DNA of 64,000 nt from Buttiauxella massiliensis (GTDB taxonomy: Bacteria; Pseudomonadota; Gammaproteobacteria; Enterobacterales; Enterobacteriaceae). A program made the position numbers and the translations under genes. Location: assembly GCF_902500225.1 (NCBI RefSeq), contig NZ_LR722648.1:265676-329675 (forward strand), given 5' to 3'. Of the stretch, positions 1-9,441 are shown piece after piece (positions within the stretch are counted from its first letter, which is position 1; every line of letters starts with the position of its first letter). A model generated the notes under the pieces. That model was not told the DNA's origin and did no database searches. It worked only from the letters and a program-made list of their open reading frames with translations.

Positions 1-42
1 ATTTCTTTCAACAAGTTACTAGTAAACAAGAAGTTACCCTTC

Positions 43-1725
43 GTGAATATAAACGTCGCAGATTTGTTAAGCGGGAATTACATCCTGTTATTATTTGTTG
101 TTCTGACCTTAGGTTTATGCCTGGGTAAATTACGCCTTGGTCCAGTCCAACTAGGTAATTCCATTGGTGTTTTAGTAGTCTCTTTATTACTCGGCCAACA
201 ACATTTTTCCATTAACACAGACGCCCTAAATCTGGGTTTTATGTTGTTCATTTTTTGTGTCGGGGTGGAAGCTGGGCCAAACTTTTTTTCAATTTTCTTC
301 CGCGATGGCAAGAATTACTTGATGCTGGCACTGGTGATGGTGGGAACCGCCATGTTGCTTGCCTTAGGGTTGGGGAAACTCTTTGGCTGGGATATTGGCC
401 TCACGGCGGGGATGCTCGCAGGCTCAATGACCTCAACGCCAGTGTTGGTCGGTGCAGGTGATACCTTGCGACATTCGGGTGCCGCTGGCACCCAATTAGC
501 GACATCGCTCGATAACCTCAGCCTCGGCTACGCACTAACCTATCTTATCGGTCTGGTCAGTCTGATTGTTGGCGCACGTTACCTGCCAAAACTTCAACAC
601 CAGGATTTGCAGACCAGCGCGCAACAAATCGCCCGCGAACGTGGCCTGGACACCGATGCCGCACGTAAAGTCTACCTTCCTGTTATTCGCGCCTATCGCG
701 TAGGTTCTGAGTTGGTTGCCTGGGCTGATGGTAAAAACCTGCGTGAATTGGGCATTTATCGCCAGACCGGTTGCTACATAGAACGTATCCGCCGTAACGG
801 CATTCTGGCAAACCCGGATGGTGACGCTGTGCTGCAAAAGGGTGATGAAATCGCACTGGTAGGTTACCCGGATGCGCATTCACGCCTCGATCCAAGTTTC
901 CGTAACGGTAAAGAGGTTTTCGATCGCGACTTGCTGGATATGCGCATCGTTACCGAAGAAATTGTGGTAAAGAACCACAATGCTGTCGGCCGCCGTCTTG
1001 GGCAATTAAAGCTGACCGACCACGGCTGCTTCCTAAACCGTGTTATCCGCAGCCAGATTGAAATGCCTATTGACGACAATATCGTGCTCAACAAAGGTGA
1101 CGTTTTACAGGTCAGCGGTGATGCCCGCCGCGTAAAAACCGTCGCTGAACGTATTGGCTTTATCTCGATTCACAGCCAGATAACTGACCTGCTCGCCTTC
1201 TGTGCCTTCTTCATTATTGGCCTGATGATCGGCATGATCACCTTCCAGTTCAGCTCGTTCAGTTTTGGCGTGGGTAACGCTGCAGGCTTGCTATTCGCCG
1301 GTATCATGCTCGGCTTCCTGCGAGCCAACCACCCGACATTCGGCTATATCCCGCAAGGGGCGCTGAATATGGTGAAAGAATTCGGCCTGATGGTATTTAT
1401 GGCCGGCGTCGGCCTAAGCGCCGGTAGTGGCATTGGCAACGGCCTCGGTGCTGTAGGTGGGCAAATGTTGATTGCTGGGCTTATCGTAAGCCTGGTGCCC
1501 GTTGTTATCTGCTTCCTGTTTGGTGCATATGTTTTACGTATGAACCGCGCATTGCTATTTGGGGCAATGATGGGTGCACGTACCTGCGCACCAGCGATGG
1601 AAATCATCAGCGACACTGCGCGCAGCAACATTCCAGCCCTTGGATACGCCGGGACTTACGCTATCGCTAACGTGTTGTTAACGCTGGCGGGGACGCTTAT
1701 CGTAATCATATGGCCCGGTTTGTGA
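43..1725 (+). CDS. ybjL: YbjL, AspT/YidE-family inner-membrane transporter
   Basis: The 560-residue protein matches E. coli YbjL (561 aa) almost throughout. It has the duplicated layout of the aspartate:alanine exchanger family: an N-terminal membrane block (residues about 10-185), two hydrophilic TrkA-C (RCK-C) regulatory domains (about 200-370) and a second membrane block (about 375-560). The motif GGxxAGxxTSTPxLVGA recurs in diverged form as [16 protein letters not shown] near the C-terminus. The start is a GTG at 43, chosen because MNIN is the family N-terminus. The native substrate is not established; an organic-acid or amino-acid carrier is inferred from family. Transcription probably ends at the hairpin at 1838-1880. 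Confidence 0.95.
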   Translation: MNINVADLLSGNYILLLFVVLTLGLCLGKLRLGPVQLGNSIGVLVVSLLLGQQHFSINTDALNLGFMLFIFCVGVEAGPNFFSIFFRDGKNYLMLALVMVGTAMLLALGLGKLFGWDIGLTAGMLAGSMTSTPVLVGAGDTLRHSGAAGTQLATSLDNLSLGYALTYLIGLVSLIVGARYLPKLQHQDLQTSAQQIARERGLDTDAARKVYLPVIRAYRVGSELVAWADGKNLRELGIYRQTGCYIERIRRNGILANPDGDAVLQKGDEIALVGYPDAHSRLDPSFRNGKEVFDRDLLDMRIVTEEIVVKNHNAVGRRLGQLKLTDHGCFLNRVIRSQIEMPIDDNIVLNKGDVLQVSGDARRVKTVAERIGFISIHSQITDLLAFCAFFIIGLMIGMITFQFSSFSFGVGNAAGLLFAGIMLGFLRANHPTFGYIPQGALNMVKEFGLMVFMAGVGLSAGSGIGNGLGAVGGQMLIAGLIVSLVPVVICFLFGAYVLRMNRALLFGAMMGARTCAPAMEIISDTARSNIPALGYAGTYAIANVLLTLAGTLIVIIWPGL

Positions 1726-1837
1726 TCGGTGCCGCAGACAAAGAAAAAAGATTTTTTTATGACAGTGCGAACTTTTTGCCTGGGGCAAAGTCTTAATTAG
1801 TGCCACTGCTTTTCTTTGATGTCCCCAATTTGTGGAG

Positions 1838-1880
1838 CCCATCAACCCCGCCTCTTTGGTTCAAGGTTGATGGGTTTTTT
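1838..1880 (+). terminator. Rho-independent terminator after ybjL
   Basis: CCCATCAACC (1838-1847) pairs perfectly with GGTTGATGGG (1865-1874) and is followed by six T. The loop is 17 nt. Confidence 0.85.
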
Positions 1881-2015
1881 ATTGCCTGAAATTTGAGTTC
1901 TGTTTTAAATCATAAAGTTATATTGCTTCCTGGAACCAACACGCCATCACCTGCGCCAATATCTGTACATCGTCCATAATTTTGAAAAGTACGATTTGGT
2001 GAAGAGGAACTCGAA

Positions 2016-2813
2016 ATGTTACTTAACGGCAAAGTAGCTGTGATCTTCGGTGGTAGTGGTGCCATCGGCAGCGCGGTTGCGCATGTGATGGCGCGAGAGG
2101 GGGCGCATGTGTATTTAGGCGCACGCAGTCAGGAAAAGTTGAACCGGGTTGCTGATGATATCCGCGCAGCGGGAGGAAGCGTCGAAACATTCAATATCGA
2201 CGTGCTTGATGAACAGTCAACAATTGAGCGAACGGCGCAACTGGCGCAGCAAACCGGTGGCTTTGATGTGGTGATAAACACAACCGGTTTTGTGCATGAC
2301 CAGGGAAAGAGTGTTATTGAATTATCTCTGGCGCAGTTTAGAGAAGGGTTTGACCCGTTCCTCACAGCTCAATTCAATATTTCAAAAGCAGTTGCTCCGC
2401 ATATGGGCGGCGAACGCGCGGGAAGTATCCTGACGGTAGTGGCTCCCGCAGGCGTAATGGCGATCCCCGGCCACTCTGGCCACATCGTCGGCTGCGCGGG
2501 CATTGAAGCGTTTGTCAAAGCTCTCGCCTGCGAACTTGCTCCCAAAAATATCCGCGTTATCTGCGTGCGTTCACATGCGCTTGTCGGCGCGGTTGAGGCA
2601 GGTTCCTACACCAACGAAGTGTTCGCTTCTAAGGCACAAGCAATGGGAATAACCGTGGAGCAGTGGGTGGGAGGTGCGGCGCAAAGCACCATGTTGGAAC
2701 GCCTGCCAACGCTTTCACAAGTAGCGGAACTTATGGCTTTTCTGGCGTCAGATCATGCAGGTGCAATGACAGCAACGGTGGTCAACATGACGGCGGGCAC
2801 AACAACGACATAA
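2016..2813 (+). CDS. SDR-fold protein lacking the canonical catalytic residues
   Basis: This 265-residue protein has the Rossmann signature of short-chain dehydrogenases (GGSGAIG, residues 12-18) and the usual length and strand order, so it should bind NAD(P). The active site looks degenerate. The catalytic Ser position is Ala143, the Tyr position is His156, the Lys position is Cys160, and the NNAG motif reads NTTG (88-91). The start at 2016 follows GAAGAGGAA. It lies between ybjL and rcdA, where K-12 has no gene, so it is an accessory insertion. Whether it is a divergent enzyme, a sensor or a binding protein cannot be told from sequence; no gene name is assigned. Confidence 0.85.
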   Translation: MLLNGKVAVIFGGSGAIGSAVAHVMAREGAHVYLGARSQEKLNRVADDIRAAGGSVETFNIDVLDEQSTIERTAQLAQQTGGFDVVINTTGFVHDQGKSVIELSLAQFREGFDPFLTAQFNISKAVAPHMGGERAGSILTVVAPAGVMAIPGHSGHIVGCAGIEAFVKALACELAPKNIRVICVRSHALVGAVEAGSYTNEVFASKAQAMGITVEQWVGGAAQSTMLERLPTLSQVAELMAFLASDHAGAMTATVVNMTAGTTTT

Positions 2814-2814
2814 C

Positions 2815-2833
2815 GGGTTTGAAATTCAAACCC
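2815..2833. terminator. Hairpin between convergent SDR gene and rcdA
   Basis: GGGTTTGAA and TTCAAACCC flank a single A and overlap the last base of the rcdA stop codon. There is no U tract, so it is at best a weak bidirectional terminator. Confidence 0.35.
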
Positions 2834-3378
2834 TAGCCTACAATTTTCGCCAGCATTCTTCTGAGGTCTTCACGACTCAGCGGGTTCCTGTCGGTCACAT
2901 AATGTAGCGTCATACCTTCGATAAAAGCATCCAACGCGCGCGCGGTAATCGGGTCAAAGAATGCTTCCAGCACTTGTTGGCTGCGGCACATCCAGTCCTG
3001 CATAATGCTTTTTAGCGCCGGGTTGCGGTTGGCGTAAGCGTAAAGCTGATACATCACCTGCATGTTGTACGACGTGGCAATTTTCTCCCCGCAAATCATA
3101 TCGACTATCGCCTCGCAGGCTTCGTCACGATCACGAGCTTGTTCCATACGGGCGCGGTAATCGTCTGACATCTGATATGCAAACTGCGTGAACGCTTCGC
3201 TCAGTAGCGATGCTATGCCATCAAAATAATAGGTCATTGACCCTAACGAAACGTCCGCCGCATCGGCAATCTTACGGTGGGTAATATGACTAATACCGTG
3301 TTCTACCAGCATATCCAGCGTGGCTTGCAAAATACGCTCTCGCCGGTCTGGATCGTTGCGCCTCGGGGATTTGCTCAT
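2833..3378 (-). CDS. rcdA: RcdA (YbjK), TetR-family transcriptional regulator
   Basis: The 181-residue protein has an N-terminal TetR helix-turn-helix (about residues 12-55, containing ITHRKIADAADVSLGSMTYYF) and a C-terminal ligand/dimer domain. It aligns along its length with E. coli RcdA, which is known to regulate csgD and stress or biofilm genes. The conserved tail ALDAFIEGMTLHxVTDRxPLSRE supports the assignment. It is divergent from ybjJ, and the intergenic region has a TGTACA inverted repeat that could be its operator. It is convergent with the SDR gene. Confidence 0.92.
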   Translation of the reverse strand: MSKSPRRNDPDRRERILQATLDMLVEHGISHITHRKIADAADVSLGSMTYYFDGIASLLSEAFTQFAYQMSDDYRARMEQARDRDEACEAIVDMICGEKIATSYNMQVMYQLYAYANRNPALKSIMQDWMCRSQQVLEAFFDPITARALDAFIEGMTLHYVTDRNPLSREDLRRMLAKIVG

Positions 3379-3424
3379 CTTTTTCGCTCGCTAATAACTG
3401 ACTAAAAGAGTTTACCAGGCAATA

Positions 3425-3438
3425 TGTACAAATGTACA
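3425..3438. promoter_or_regulatory. Candidate operator in the rcdA-ybjJ divergent region
   Basis: Two TGTACA palindromes (3425-3430 and 3433-3438) are separated by AA in the 105-bp space between divergent rcdA and ybjJ. TetR regulators commonly bind such repeats beside their own gene. Binding by RcdA is inference. Confidence 0.4.
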
Positions 3439-3483
3439 CAAACTTGCTAGTGTAATTTGTATTCGCCGCCAACCGGTATTTCC

Positions 3484-4707
3484 ATGTCAGCCGTCATTCC
3501 TAACCGCAAATCTACTCAACTTCGCACCTGGGCGCTGTTCGCCTTCTTTTTTCTGCCTGGCCTGGTTATGGCCTCCTGGGCTACACGAACTCCAGCCATT
3601 CGCGACACGTTAAGTGTTTCGACTGCGGGTATGGGGATTGTGCTGTTTGGCCTATCGGTGGGCTCGATGAGCGGAATTTTATGCTCCGGCTGGCTGGTTA
3701 AGCGTTTTGGGACTCGCAATATCATCCGCAGTGGTATGACATTAATGGTAACCGGCATGCTGGTTATGGGCGTTGCGCTATACCTTTCCTCACCGGTGCT
3801 ATTCGCTCTAGGCCTGGCCATTTTGGGAGCCGGACTTGGATCAGCCGAAGTCGCGATGAATGTCGAAGGAGCCATTGTTGAAGGGTTGCTGAAAAAGACC
3901 GTGCTACCGATGATGCATGGTTTCTATAGCCTGGGCACCCTTGTAGGTGCGGGTATCGGTATGAGTTTAACCGCCCTCAATTTCAGCGCGTATGGGCACT
4001 TATTAGTGATTGGCCTACTCGTCATTACGCCAATTGTTATTGCCATTACGGCCATTCCGCATGGAGTAGGTAAGAGCAATACAGCCGTAGATGCAGAAAA
4101 CCCACACGAGCCCCACCCGCCCTTTTATAAAGATCTGCAGCTGATATTAATCGGCACCATTGTGCTGGCGATGGCATTCGCCGAAGGCTCAGCGAATGAC
4201 TGGCTGCCGCTTTTGATGGTCGATGGCCACGGTTTTAACCCAACATCTGGCTCGATGATTTATGTCGGCTTTACTCTGGGCATGACAGTCGGGCGTTTTA
4301 CAGGCGGCTGGTTTATTGACCGTTATAGCCGCGTGACGGTAGTACGGGCCTGCGCGTTCATGGGTATTTTGGGTATTGGTCTGATCATCTTTGTCGATAA
4401 CGCCTTTGTGGCGGGAATTTCTGTCATTTTGTGGGGATTGGGCACCTCGCTAGGTTTCCCATTAACCATTTCGGCCGCAGGCGATACCGGCCCAGATCCG
4501 GCGACTCGCGTAAGCGTGGTTGCTGCATCGGGTTATATTGCATTCCTGGTGGGGCCACCACTACTTGGCTTCCTCGGTGAACATTACGGCCTGCGCCTTG
4601 CCATGTTAGTCGTATTAAGTTTGATGGTCGTCGCAGCACTAGTCGCGAAAGCCGTCGCAAAACCAACAGATCTTGTTACTAATTCGCTTGAAGGGAGAGT
4701 TCGATGA
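3484..4707 (+). CDS. ybjJ: YbjJ, MFS transporter
   Basis: This 12-TM major facilitator protein (about 407 aa from the chosen start) closely matches E. coli YbjJ, with blocks such as [12 protein letters not shown] near the N-terminus and [20 protein letters not shown] mid-protein. An upstream in-frame start at 3457 exists, but the ATG at 3484 matches the homologue better. The substrate is unknown. Its stop overlaps the ybjI start by 4 nt (ATGA), implying translational coupling. The pair faces away from rcdA, whose product may control it. Confidence 0.93.
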   Translation: MSAVIPNRKSTQLRTWALFAFFFLPGLVMASWATRTPAIRDTLSVSTAGMGIVLFGLSVGSMSGILCSGWLVKRFGTRNIIRSGMTLMVTGMLVMGVALYLSSPVLFALGLAILGAGLGSAEVAMNVEGAIVEGLLKKTVLPMMHGFYSLGTLVGAGIGMSLTALNFSAYGHLLVIGLLVITPIVIAITAIPHGVGKSNTAVDAENPHEPHPPFYKDLQLILIGTIVLAMAFAEGSANDWLPLLMVDGHGFNPTSGSMIYVGFTLGMTVGRFTGGWFIDRYSRVTVVRACAFMGILGIGLIIFVDNAFVAGISVILWGLGTSLGFPLTISAAGDTGPDPATRVSVVAASGYIAFLVGPPLLGFLGEHYGLRLAMLVVLSLMVVAALVAKAVAKPTDLVTNSLEGRVR

Positions 4708-5519
4708 GTGTGAAATTAATTGCCGTCGACATGGATGGTACGTTCCTGAACGATAACAAAGAGTACAACCGCGCACGCTTTGCTGAACTTTATGCACAGA
4801 TGAAAGAGCAAGGGATTCGTTTTGTGGTCGCCAGCGGCAACCAGTATTTCCAGTTGATTTCATTTTTCCCGGAGATTGCCCACGAGATCTCTTTCGTTGC
4901 CGATAACGGCGGCTGGGTAGTGAGTGAAGAAAAAGATATCTTTAATGGCGAGCTAACAAAACAACAATTCAACACGGTTATAGACCACCTGCTGACACTG
5001 CCGCATGTGGATATCATCGCCTGCGGCAAGCGCAACGGCTATACCCTGAAAAGCTATGACGACGCCTTTATCACCATGGCGCGTAGCTACTATCACCGCC
5101 TGGAGCTGGTAGAAAACTTCTCGAATCTGGACGACGTGTTCTTTAAGTTCGCGCTGAATCTGCCTGATAGCCTGTTAGATGACACCATGAGCTCCCTGTC
5201 TGAAATTCTCGACGGTGTGATGGTGCCGGTCACCAGCGGTCACGGCTCGATTGACCTGATTATTCCTGGTATCCATAAAGCCAACGGTTTGCGGATATTG
5301 CAGGAAAAATGGGGTATTGATGACAGCGAAGTCGTGACCTTTGGCGACGGCGGCAACGATATAGAAATGCTGCGCCAGGCCAAATATGGTTTTGCAATGG
5401 CAAATGCCCCTGAAAAAATCAAACAGATCGCGTCTTATCAGGCTGGGCATTGCAACCAGCAAGGTGTGCTGGATGTGATTGAAAAAGTTCTGAAGAAAGA
5501 AGCGCCGTTTAACGCGTAA
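4704..5519 (+). CDS. ybjI: YbjI, Cof-type HAD sugar-phosphate/flavin phosphatase
   Basis: The 271-residue protein belongs to HAD subfamily IIB (Cof). Motif I is DMDGT near residue 9 (nucleophile Asp), motif II is the VASGN region, and motif III/IV is [10 protein letters not shown] near residue 213. E. coli YbjI dephosphorylates 5-amino-6-(5-phospho-D-ribitylamino)uracil and FMN, so a role in flavin metabolism is plausible. It overlaps ybjJ by 4 nt and is the last gene of that pair. A GC-rich hairpin follows the stop codon. Confidence 0.93.
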   Translation: MSVKLIAVDMDGTFLNDNKEYNRARFAELYAQMKEQGIRFVVASGNQYFQLISFFPEIAHEISFVADNGGWVVSEEKDIFNGELTKQQFNTVIDHLLTLPHVDIIACGKRNGYTLKSYDDAFITMARSYYHRLELVENFSNLDDVFFKFALNLPDSLLDDTMSSLSEILDGVMVPVTSGHGSIDLIIPGIHKANGLRILQEKWGIDDSEVVTFGDGGNDIEMLRQAKYGFAMANAPEKIKQIASYQAGHCNQQGVLDVIEKVLKKEAPFNA

Positions 5520-5527
5520 TACGAAGC

Positions 5528-5547
5528 GAGGGGCGGCAAAGCCCCTC
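5528..5547. terminator. Hairpin between convergent ybjI and ybiR
   Basis: GAGGGGC (5528-5534) pairs with GCCCCTC (5541-5547) in the 40-bp convergent gap. The flanking T content is modest, so termination strength is uncertain. Confidence 0.5.
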
Positions 5548-5559
5548 TCCTCTGCCGTC

Positions 5560-6678
5560 CTAAAATTGCTTTAGTAGCACCAGCAGACCGTAACCTATGG
5601 CAGCCGCCCACAACAGCATCGGCAATGAATAGTAGTGAAAGCGTATCCAGATGCGCCGATCGTTAGCCATGCGCAGAGCTATCAGATTTGCCAACGACCC
5701 CGGCAGCAGGCCAAAACCGCCAATGTTTACCGCAAAAGCGAGCAGCACTGAGACTGGAACGTAATTGAGCAGTAAAATGGTTGATGGAACATTGCTGATA
5801 AATTGCGATAAACCAATCGCCAGTGCAAACAAACCGCCACTTGAAAGCTGATTAATCCCCGCCAGTGCATGTTGTAATACCGGCAGTTGCGTTATCAGGT
5901 AAACGTCGATAAACATCACCATAAACACCAGCAGCAAACTCCAGTCGATACTCAGTAACACCCGGCGCGCCAATAGCAAAAAACCTACCGCCACCACGGC
6001 TAGCCCCCAGTTCTCCTGCTTTAACTCCAGCGAAACAATAAATACAACGTAAAGTGCCACGCAGCTCAGCACCAATCGTGGCTGCCACTCATGGCGTTTA
6101 TCGTGAGTCTGATAGATAAGCTTTTTATTAGGGAAGCAAAACCAACATAACAGAAGCAAACTGGTCATTATCGCCAGCGCCAGCGGGGCCATTTGCCAGG
6201 TGAATTCGCCAAACGATAAACCCGAGCGCCCCCACAGCAAAATATTCTGCGGATTTCCAATCGGCGTGAGCAGCGACCCGGCATTCACCGCCAGGGCTTC
6301 AAATATGATGAGTCGACTAATCGGTATCGCACATAGTTTTTTCAGCGTAATGGTCAACGGAACAATAATAAATAGCGCGACATCGTTGGTCAGAAACGTA
6401 GAAAGCAGAGCCGCTGCGCTGACCAAAAACATCGCCAGGGTTCGTTCGTTATCAAAACGCTTCACCATGCGGCGGCCCAGCACATCGAAATAACCGCTTA
6501 GCTCCACGCCTTTGGTCAACATCATTAAACCTGCGAGCGTAATGATGGTATGCCAGTCGATAGCGTGGACCCAACGCTTCGGCTGAAAGGGCGCAACAAA
6601 ACTCAGCGCCACACCGACAAGCAGCAATAGATGAAGAAAGCGATCGCGAGCAAACGGTCGAACAAGGTTGAGCAACAT
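5560..6678 (-). CDS. ybiR: YbiR, ArsB/CitM-like inner-membrane transporter
   Basis: This 372-residue polytopic protein of the ion-transporter superfamily has about 10 membrane segments and the conserved motifs LTNDVALFIIVPL and GSLLTPIGNPQNILLWG. It equals E. coli YbiR in length. Its start codon overlaps the mntR stop (TAATG), so the two genes are translationally coupled, as expected from K-12 where ybiR follows mntR. The substrate is unknown; linkage to mntR hints at metal or anion homeostasis, which is inference. Confidence 0.93.
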   Translation of the reverse strand: MLLNLVRPFARDRFLHLLLLVGVALSFVAPFQPKRWVHAIDWHTIITLAGLMMLTKGVELSGYFDVLGRRMVKRFDNERTLAMFLVSAAALLSTFLTNDVALFIIVPLTITLKKLCAIPISRLIIFEALAVNAGSLLTPIGNPQNILLWGRSGLSFGEFTWQMAPLALAIMTSLLLLCWFCFPNKKLIYQTHDKRHEWQPRLVLSCVALYVVFIVSLELKQENWGLAVVAVGFLLLARRVLLSIDWSLLLVFMVMFIDVYLITQLPVLQHALAGINQLSSGGLFALAIGLSQFISNVPSTILLLNYVPVSVLLAFAVNIGGFGLLPGSLANLIALRMANDRRIWIRFHYYSLPMLLWAAAIGYGLLVLLKQF

Positions 6679-7148
6679 TACTGCGTGAATCCTCGCTTCT
6701 CACTAAACAGGCGAAATGCTTCCAGCGTCTCTTCACTAACGTGGTGCTCAACACCTTCCGCGTCAATTCTTGCAGTTTCTGCACTAATACCCAGCGCGAG
6801 GAAAAAGTTTTCGACGATCTGATGACGTTCACGACTCATTTGCGCCAGTTTCTCCCCTTCCGGAGTCAGAAACACACCGCGCCATGGAATTTGTTCAATA
6901 AGCCCAACCGAGGCGAGTCTTTTTAACATTTTTGCAACCGTTGGTTGGGAGACACCCAGACGTGCGGCCATATCAACCTGGCGCACCTCGCCGACCTCGC
7001 GAATCAAATCAGAAATCAGCTCAACATAATCATCAATTAATTCACGGCGATGCGCTTCCCGCACCTGCCTAAAGCCTTCGACATGCTCTTCAACATTTAC
7101 CAACGGCATCACTTTCTGTTTATTTTTTTGGCCCGCAGTACGGCTCAT
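6678..7148 (-). CDS. mntR: MntR, manganese-responsive DtxR-family repressor
   Basis: The 156-residue protein has an N-terminal winged helix (recognition segment [27 protein letters not shown]) and a C-terminal DtxR metal-binding/dimer domain with [13 protein letters not shown] and [11 protein letters not shown]. The in-frame ORF extends to 7202, but MSR at 7148 is the family start and gives the usual length. MntR senses Mn(II), represses mntH and mntS and activates mntP in E. coli. A matching inverted repeat lies at 7257-7276 upstream of the divergent small gene mntS. Confidence 0.96.
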   Translation of the reverse strand: MSRTAGQKNKQKVMPLVNVEEHVEGFRQVREAHRRELIDDYVELISDLIREVGEVRQVDMAARLGVSQPTVAKMLKRLASVGLIEQIPWRGVFLTPEGEKLAQMSRERHQIVENFFLALGISAETARIDAEGVEHHVSEETLEAFRLFSEKRGFTQ

Positions 7149-7256
7149 GATGCTTCCTCTAACAGTGGCACGGCATCGTCCAATGACGACATTTGGCCCC
7201 ATTGTAAACCAGCATCACCCAAGCACAAAAATTTAACGAATTAGCAATAGCTATAC

Positions 7257-7276
7257 AATATAGCCTGTGCTATATC
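7257..7276. promoter_or_regulatory. Putative MntR operator upstream of mntS
   Basis: ATATAGC (7258-7264) and GCTATAT (7269-7275) form a perfect 7-4-7 inverted repeat, closely resembling the E. coli MntR box (AACATAGC-N4-GCTATGTT). It sits 64 bp upstream of the mntS start and 109 bp upstream of mntR. Confidence 0.8.
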
Positions 7277-7338
7277 TGTATGTAATGCAGTCAGCCTTTA
7301 AAGGATCTAAGGGCAGCAGATGTTAAGAGGAGGAAAAA

Positions 7339-7467
7339 ATGAACGAATTTAAGAGGTGTATGAGCGTGTTTACACATTCCCCGTTTCAAGTGCGGCTGAT
7401 GCTGCTCAATATGTTGTGTGATTGGGTTTCCGGGAAACCACAGCAGGGCGAAAAACCGAAGTCATAG
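7339..7467 (+). CDS. mntS: MntS, small manganese-homeostasis protein (42 aa)
   Basis: A 42-codon ORF starts at ATG 7339 after a strong Shine-Dalgarno (GAGGAGG, 7327-7333) and ends with TAG at 7465-7467. The peptide starts MNEFKRCMSVFTHSPFQVRL and contains MLCD, matching E. coli MntS in length and most residues. MntS is repressed by Mn-MntR and raises intracellular manganese, apparently by inhibiting the exporter MntP. The operator at 7257-7276 and the divergent mntR gene give the same arrangement as K-12. Its size makes it easy to miss in automated calling. Confidence 0.93.
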   Translation: MNEFKRCMSVFTHSPFQVRLMLLNMLCDWVSGKPQQGEKPKS

Positions 7468-7786
7468 GCAGTCGCCCTGCCTTCTTCTCCTTTAGTCTCT
7501 CTGAATGGTTTCTTTGGCCTGTTTGTAATTTTTCATTTAAATAGACTCAGTGAATATCCCGCGTTTTCGAGCTTTAACCCTATCATTTGTCGGATTTGTT
7601 ACCGGCTTCGCAAAACACATTTCGCTTATCAGTTGATCTTCTTATCGTACCGCTCTATCTTCTTGCAGCCCTGAACATGAAGCGGCCCGCAGATGCGGTC
7701 CAGTTTCCTTTCTTTTCCGTCTGTCAGGCAGGTTCTTACCCTCGTCGCCAGGGTTTTCGCATGGCGTTTAGTAGATCTCGATAAAC
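7468..7786. other. mntS-opgE intergenic region
   Basis: No convincing gene lies in these 319 bases. An imperfect hairpin (GGCCCGCA/TGCGGTCC, 7684-7701) followed by a pyrimidine run could be a terminator or part of the opgE leader. An open frame over 7587-7784 has no recognisable protein features. Confidence 0.4.
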
Positions 7787-9373
7787 ATGAATTTAACGGT
7801 TAAAGATACCCTGACGACCCGCGCAATTGCGCTCAATCCGTGGACTGGCTTTTATTTCCTGCAGTCGTTACTGATTAACTTCGCACTCGGTTATGAATTT
7901 AGCATTCTCTATGCAGTCGCATTTAGTTGCGTATTAATGCTGCTGTGGCGCAGTGCGCCCAAATTACAAAAAGGTTTACTGGCGATTTGCAGCCTGATTG
8001 CTGCAATGTATTTCCCTTTTGGCCAGGCCTACGGCTCGCCGAACTTTAATACCCTGCTTGCCTTGCACTCGACCAACTTCGAAGAATCCACGGAATTGAT
8101 GACTATTTTCCCGTGGTATAGCTATTTGGTGTCAGTGTTTATTCTGGTGCTCGGTGTTATCGCCGTGCGTCGCAAAGTCACGCCGAAAAAAAGAGCATGG
8201 TGCCATTTCGACAGCTTATGTCTGGTGGTGAGCGTGGTCTGCTTCTTTGTCGCACCAGTACAAAACCTGGCTTACGGTGGCGTGTTTAAAATCAAAGACT
8301 CTGGTTATCCGGTATTCCGCTTTGTTAAAGATGTGGTGGTTAACAACCAGGAAGTAATCGACGAGCAAACCCGCATGCAGGCCTTCTCACAAATGAAGGA
8401 CACCTGGAATGTGCTGGCGGTTAAACCGAAGTACCAAATTTATGTAGTGGTGATTGGTGAAAGCGCGCGTCGCGATGCGTTAGGTGCATTCGGCGGTCAC
8501 TGGGATAACACCCCGTTCGCAAGCCAGGTGAATGGCAATATCTTCATGGATTATGTATCAGCCAGTGGTTCCACACAGAAATCGTTGGGCATGACGCTTA
8601 ACCGCGTCATTGATGGCAAACCGCAATATCAGGACAACATTATTACGCTGGCAAACCGCGCTGGTTTCCAGACCTGGTGGTTCTCAAACCAGGGGCAAAT
8701 TGGTGAATACGATACAGCCATTGCCAGCATCGCCAAGCGTGCTGATGAAGTACAGTTCCTGAAAAGTGGGGATTTTGAAGCGGATAAAAATACCCGTGAC
8801 GAAGCGCTGCTTAAAATGACAGCTCAAGTATTTGCTACCCCGCGCACCACTCCGCAACTGATTGTATTGCATTTGATGGGTTCGCATCCCCAGGCTTGCG
8901 ACCGTACACAGGGTAAATATAAAGATTTCGTTCAGTCGAAAGAGACCTCTTGTTATATCTACAGCATGACGCAAACCGACGACCTGCTAAAACAGCTCTA
9001 TCAGCAGCTGCAAAATAGCGGTGAAAGTTTCTCGATGGCTTACTTCTCCGATCACGGTCTTGCCATCAAAGAACGCGGCACCAAGGTGCAATATCTGGCG
9101 CATGATGATGAGTTCCAGCAAAACTTCCAGGTACCGTTTATGGTGCTATCAAGTGATGATAAAGAACATCGCCAGATAAAAGCACGGCGTTCAGCGAACG
9201 ATTTCCTGAATTTCTTCTCGGCATGGACGGGGATTAAAACCAAAGAGTTAACGCCAAAGTACAAGTTCATTTCTGAGCAGAATGCGGGGCCTGTCTACAT
9301 CACCAACTTTAAGCTTAAGAAGGTGGACTATACTCATTTGCAGACGGATGTGTTTGAAACTAAAACGCGCTAA
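7787..9373 (+). CDS. opgE: OpgE (YbiP), osmoregulated periplasmic glucan phosphoethanolamine transferase
   Basis: The 528-residue protein has about five N-terminal transmembrane segments (to residue about 180) and a periplasmic alkaline-phosphatase/sulfatase-fold domain. Visible motifs are VVVIGESARRDALGAFGG (metal site), ASGSTQKSL (Thr nucleophile region), HLMGSHP and YFSDHGL. It matches E. coli OpgE/YbiP over its full length. The enzyme transfers phosphoethanolamine from phosphatidylethanolamine to periplasmic glucans. It converges on ompX across a bidirectional terminator. Confidence 0.94.
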   Translation: MNLTVKDTLTTRAIALNPWTGFYFLQSLLINFALGYEFSILYAVAFSCVLMLLWRSAPKLQKGLLAICSLIAAMYFPFGQAYGSPNFNTLLALHSTNFEESTELMTIFPWYSYLVSVFILVLGVIAVRRKVTPKKRAWCHFDSLCLVVSVVCFFVAPVQNLAYGGVFKIKDSGYPVFRFVKDVVVNNQEVIDEQTRMQAFSQMKDTWNVLAVKPKYQIYVVVIGESARRDALGAFGGHWDNTPFASQVNGNIFMDYVSASGSTQKSLGMTLNRVIDGKPQYQDNIITLANRAGFQTWWFSNQGQIGEYDTAIASIAKRADEVQFLKSGDFEADKNTRDEALLKMTAQVFATPRTTPQLIVLHLMGSHPQACDRTQGKYKDFVQSKETSCYIYSMTQTDDLLKQLYQQLQNSGESFSMAYFSDHGLAIKERGTKVQYLAHDDEFQQNFQVPFMVLSSDDKEHRQIKARRSANDFLNFFSAWTGIKTKELTPKYKFISEQNAGPVYITNFKLKKVDYTHLQTDVFETKTR

Positions 9374-9390
9374 CTCAAATTGCAGAGATA

Positions 9391-9420
9391 AAAAAATCCG
9401 CCACTATAGGCGGATTTTTA
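9391..9420. terminator. Bidirectional terminator between opgE and ompX
   Basis: AAAAAATCCGCC (9391-9402) pairs with GGCGGATTTTT (9409-9419), with A and T runs on both sides that serve both strands. Confidence 0.9.
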
Positions 9421-9441
9421 TTTTCACTAGTTAAAGTGAAA

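Noticed and set aside
7587-7784. 65-codon open frame upstream of opgE
   Set aside because: Low-complexity basic peptide, no recognisable homologue, no good ribosome site; likely leader or non-coding.
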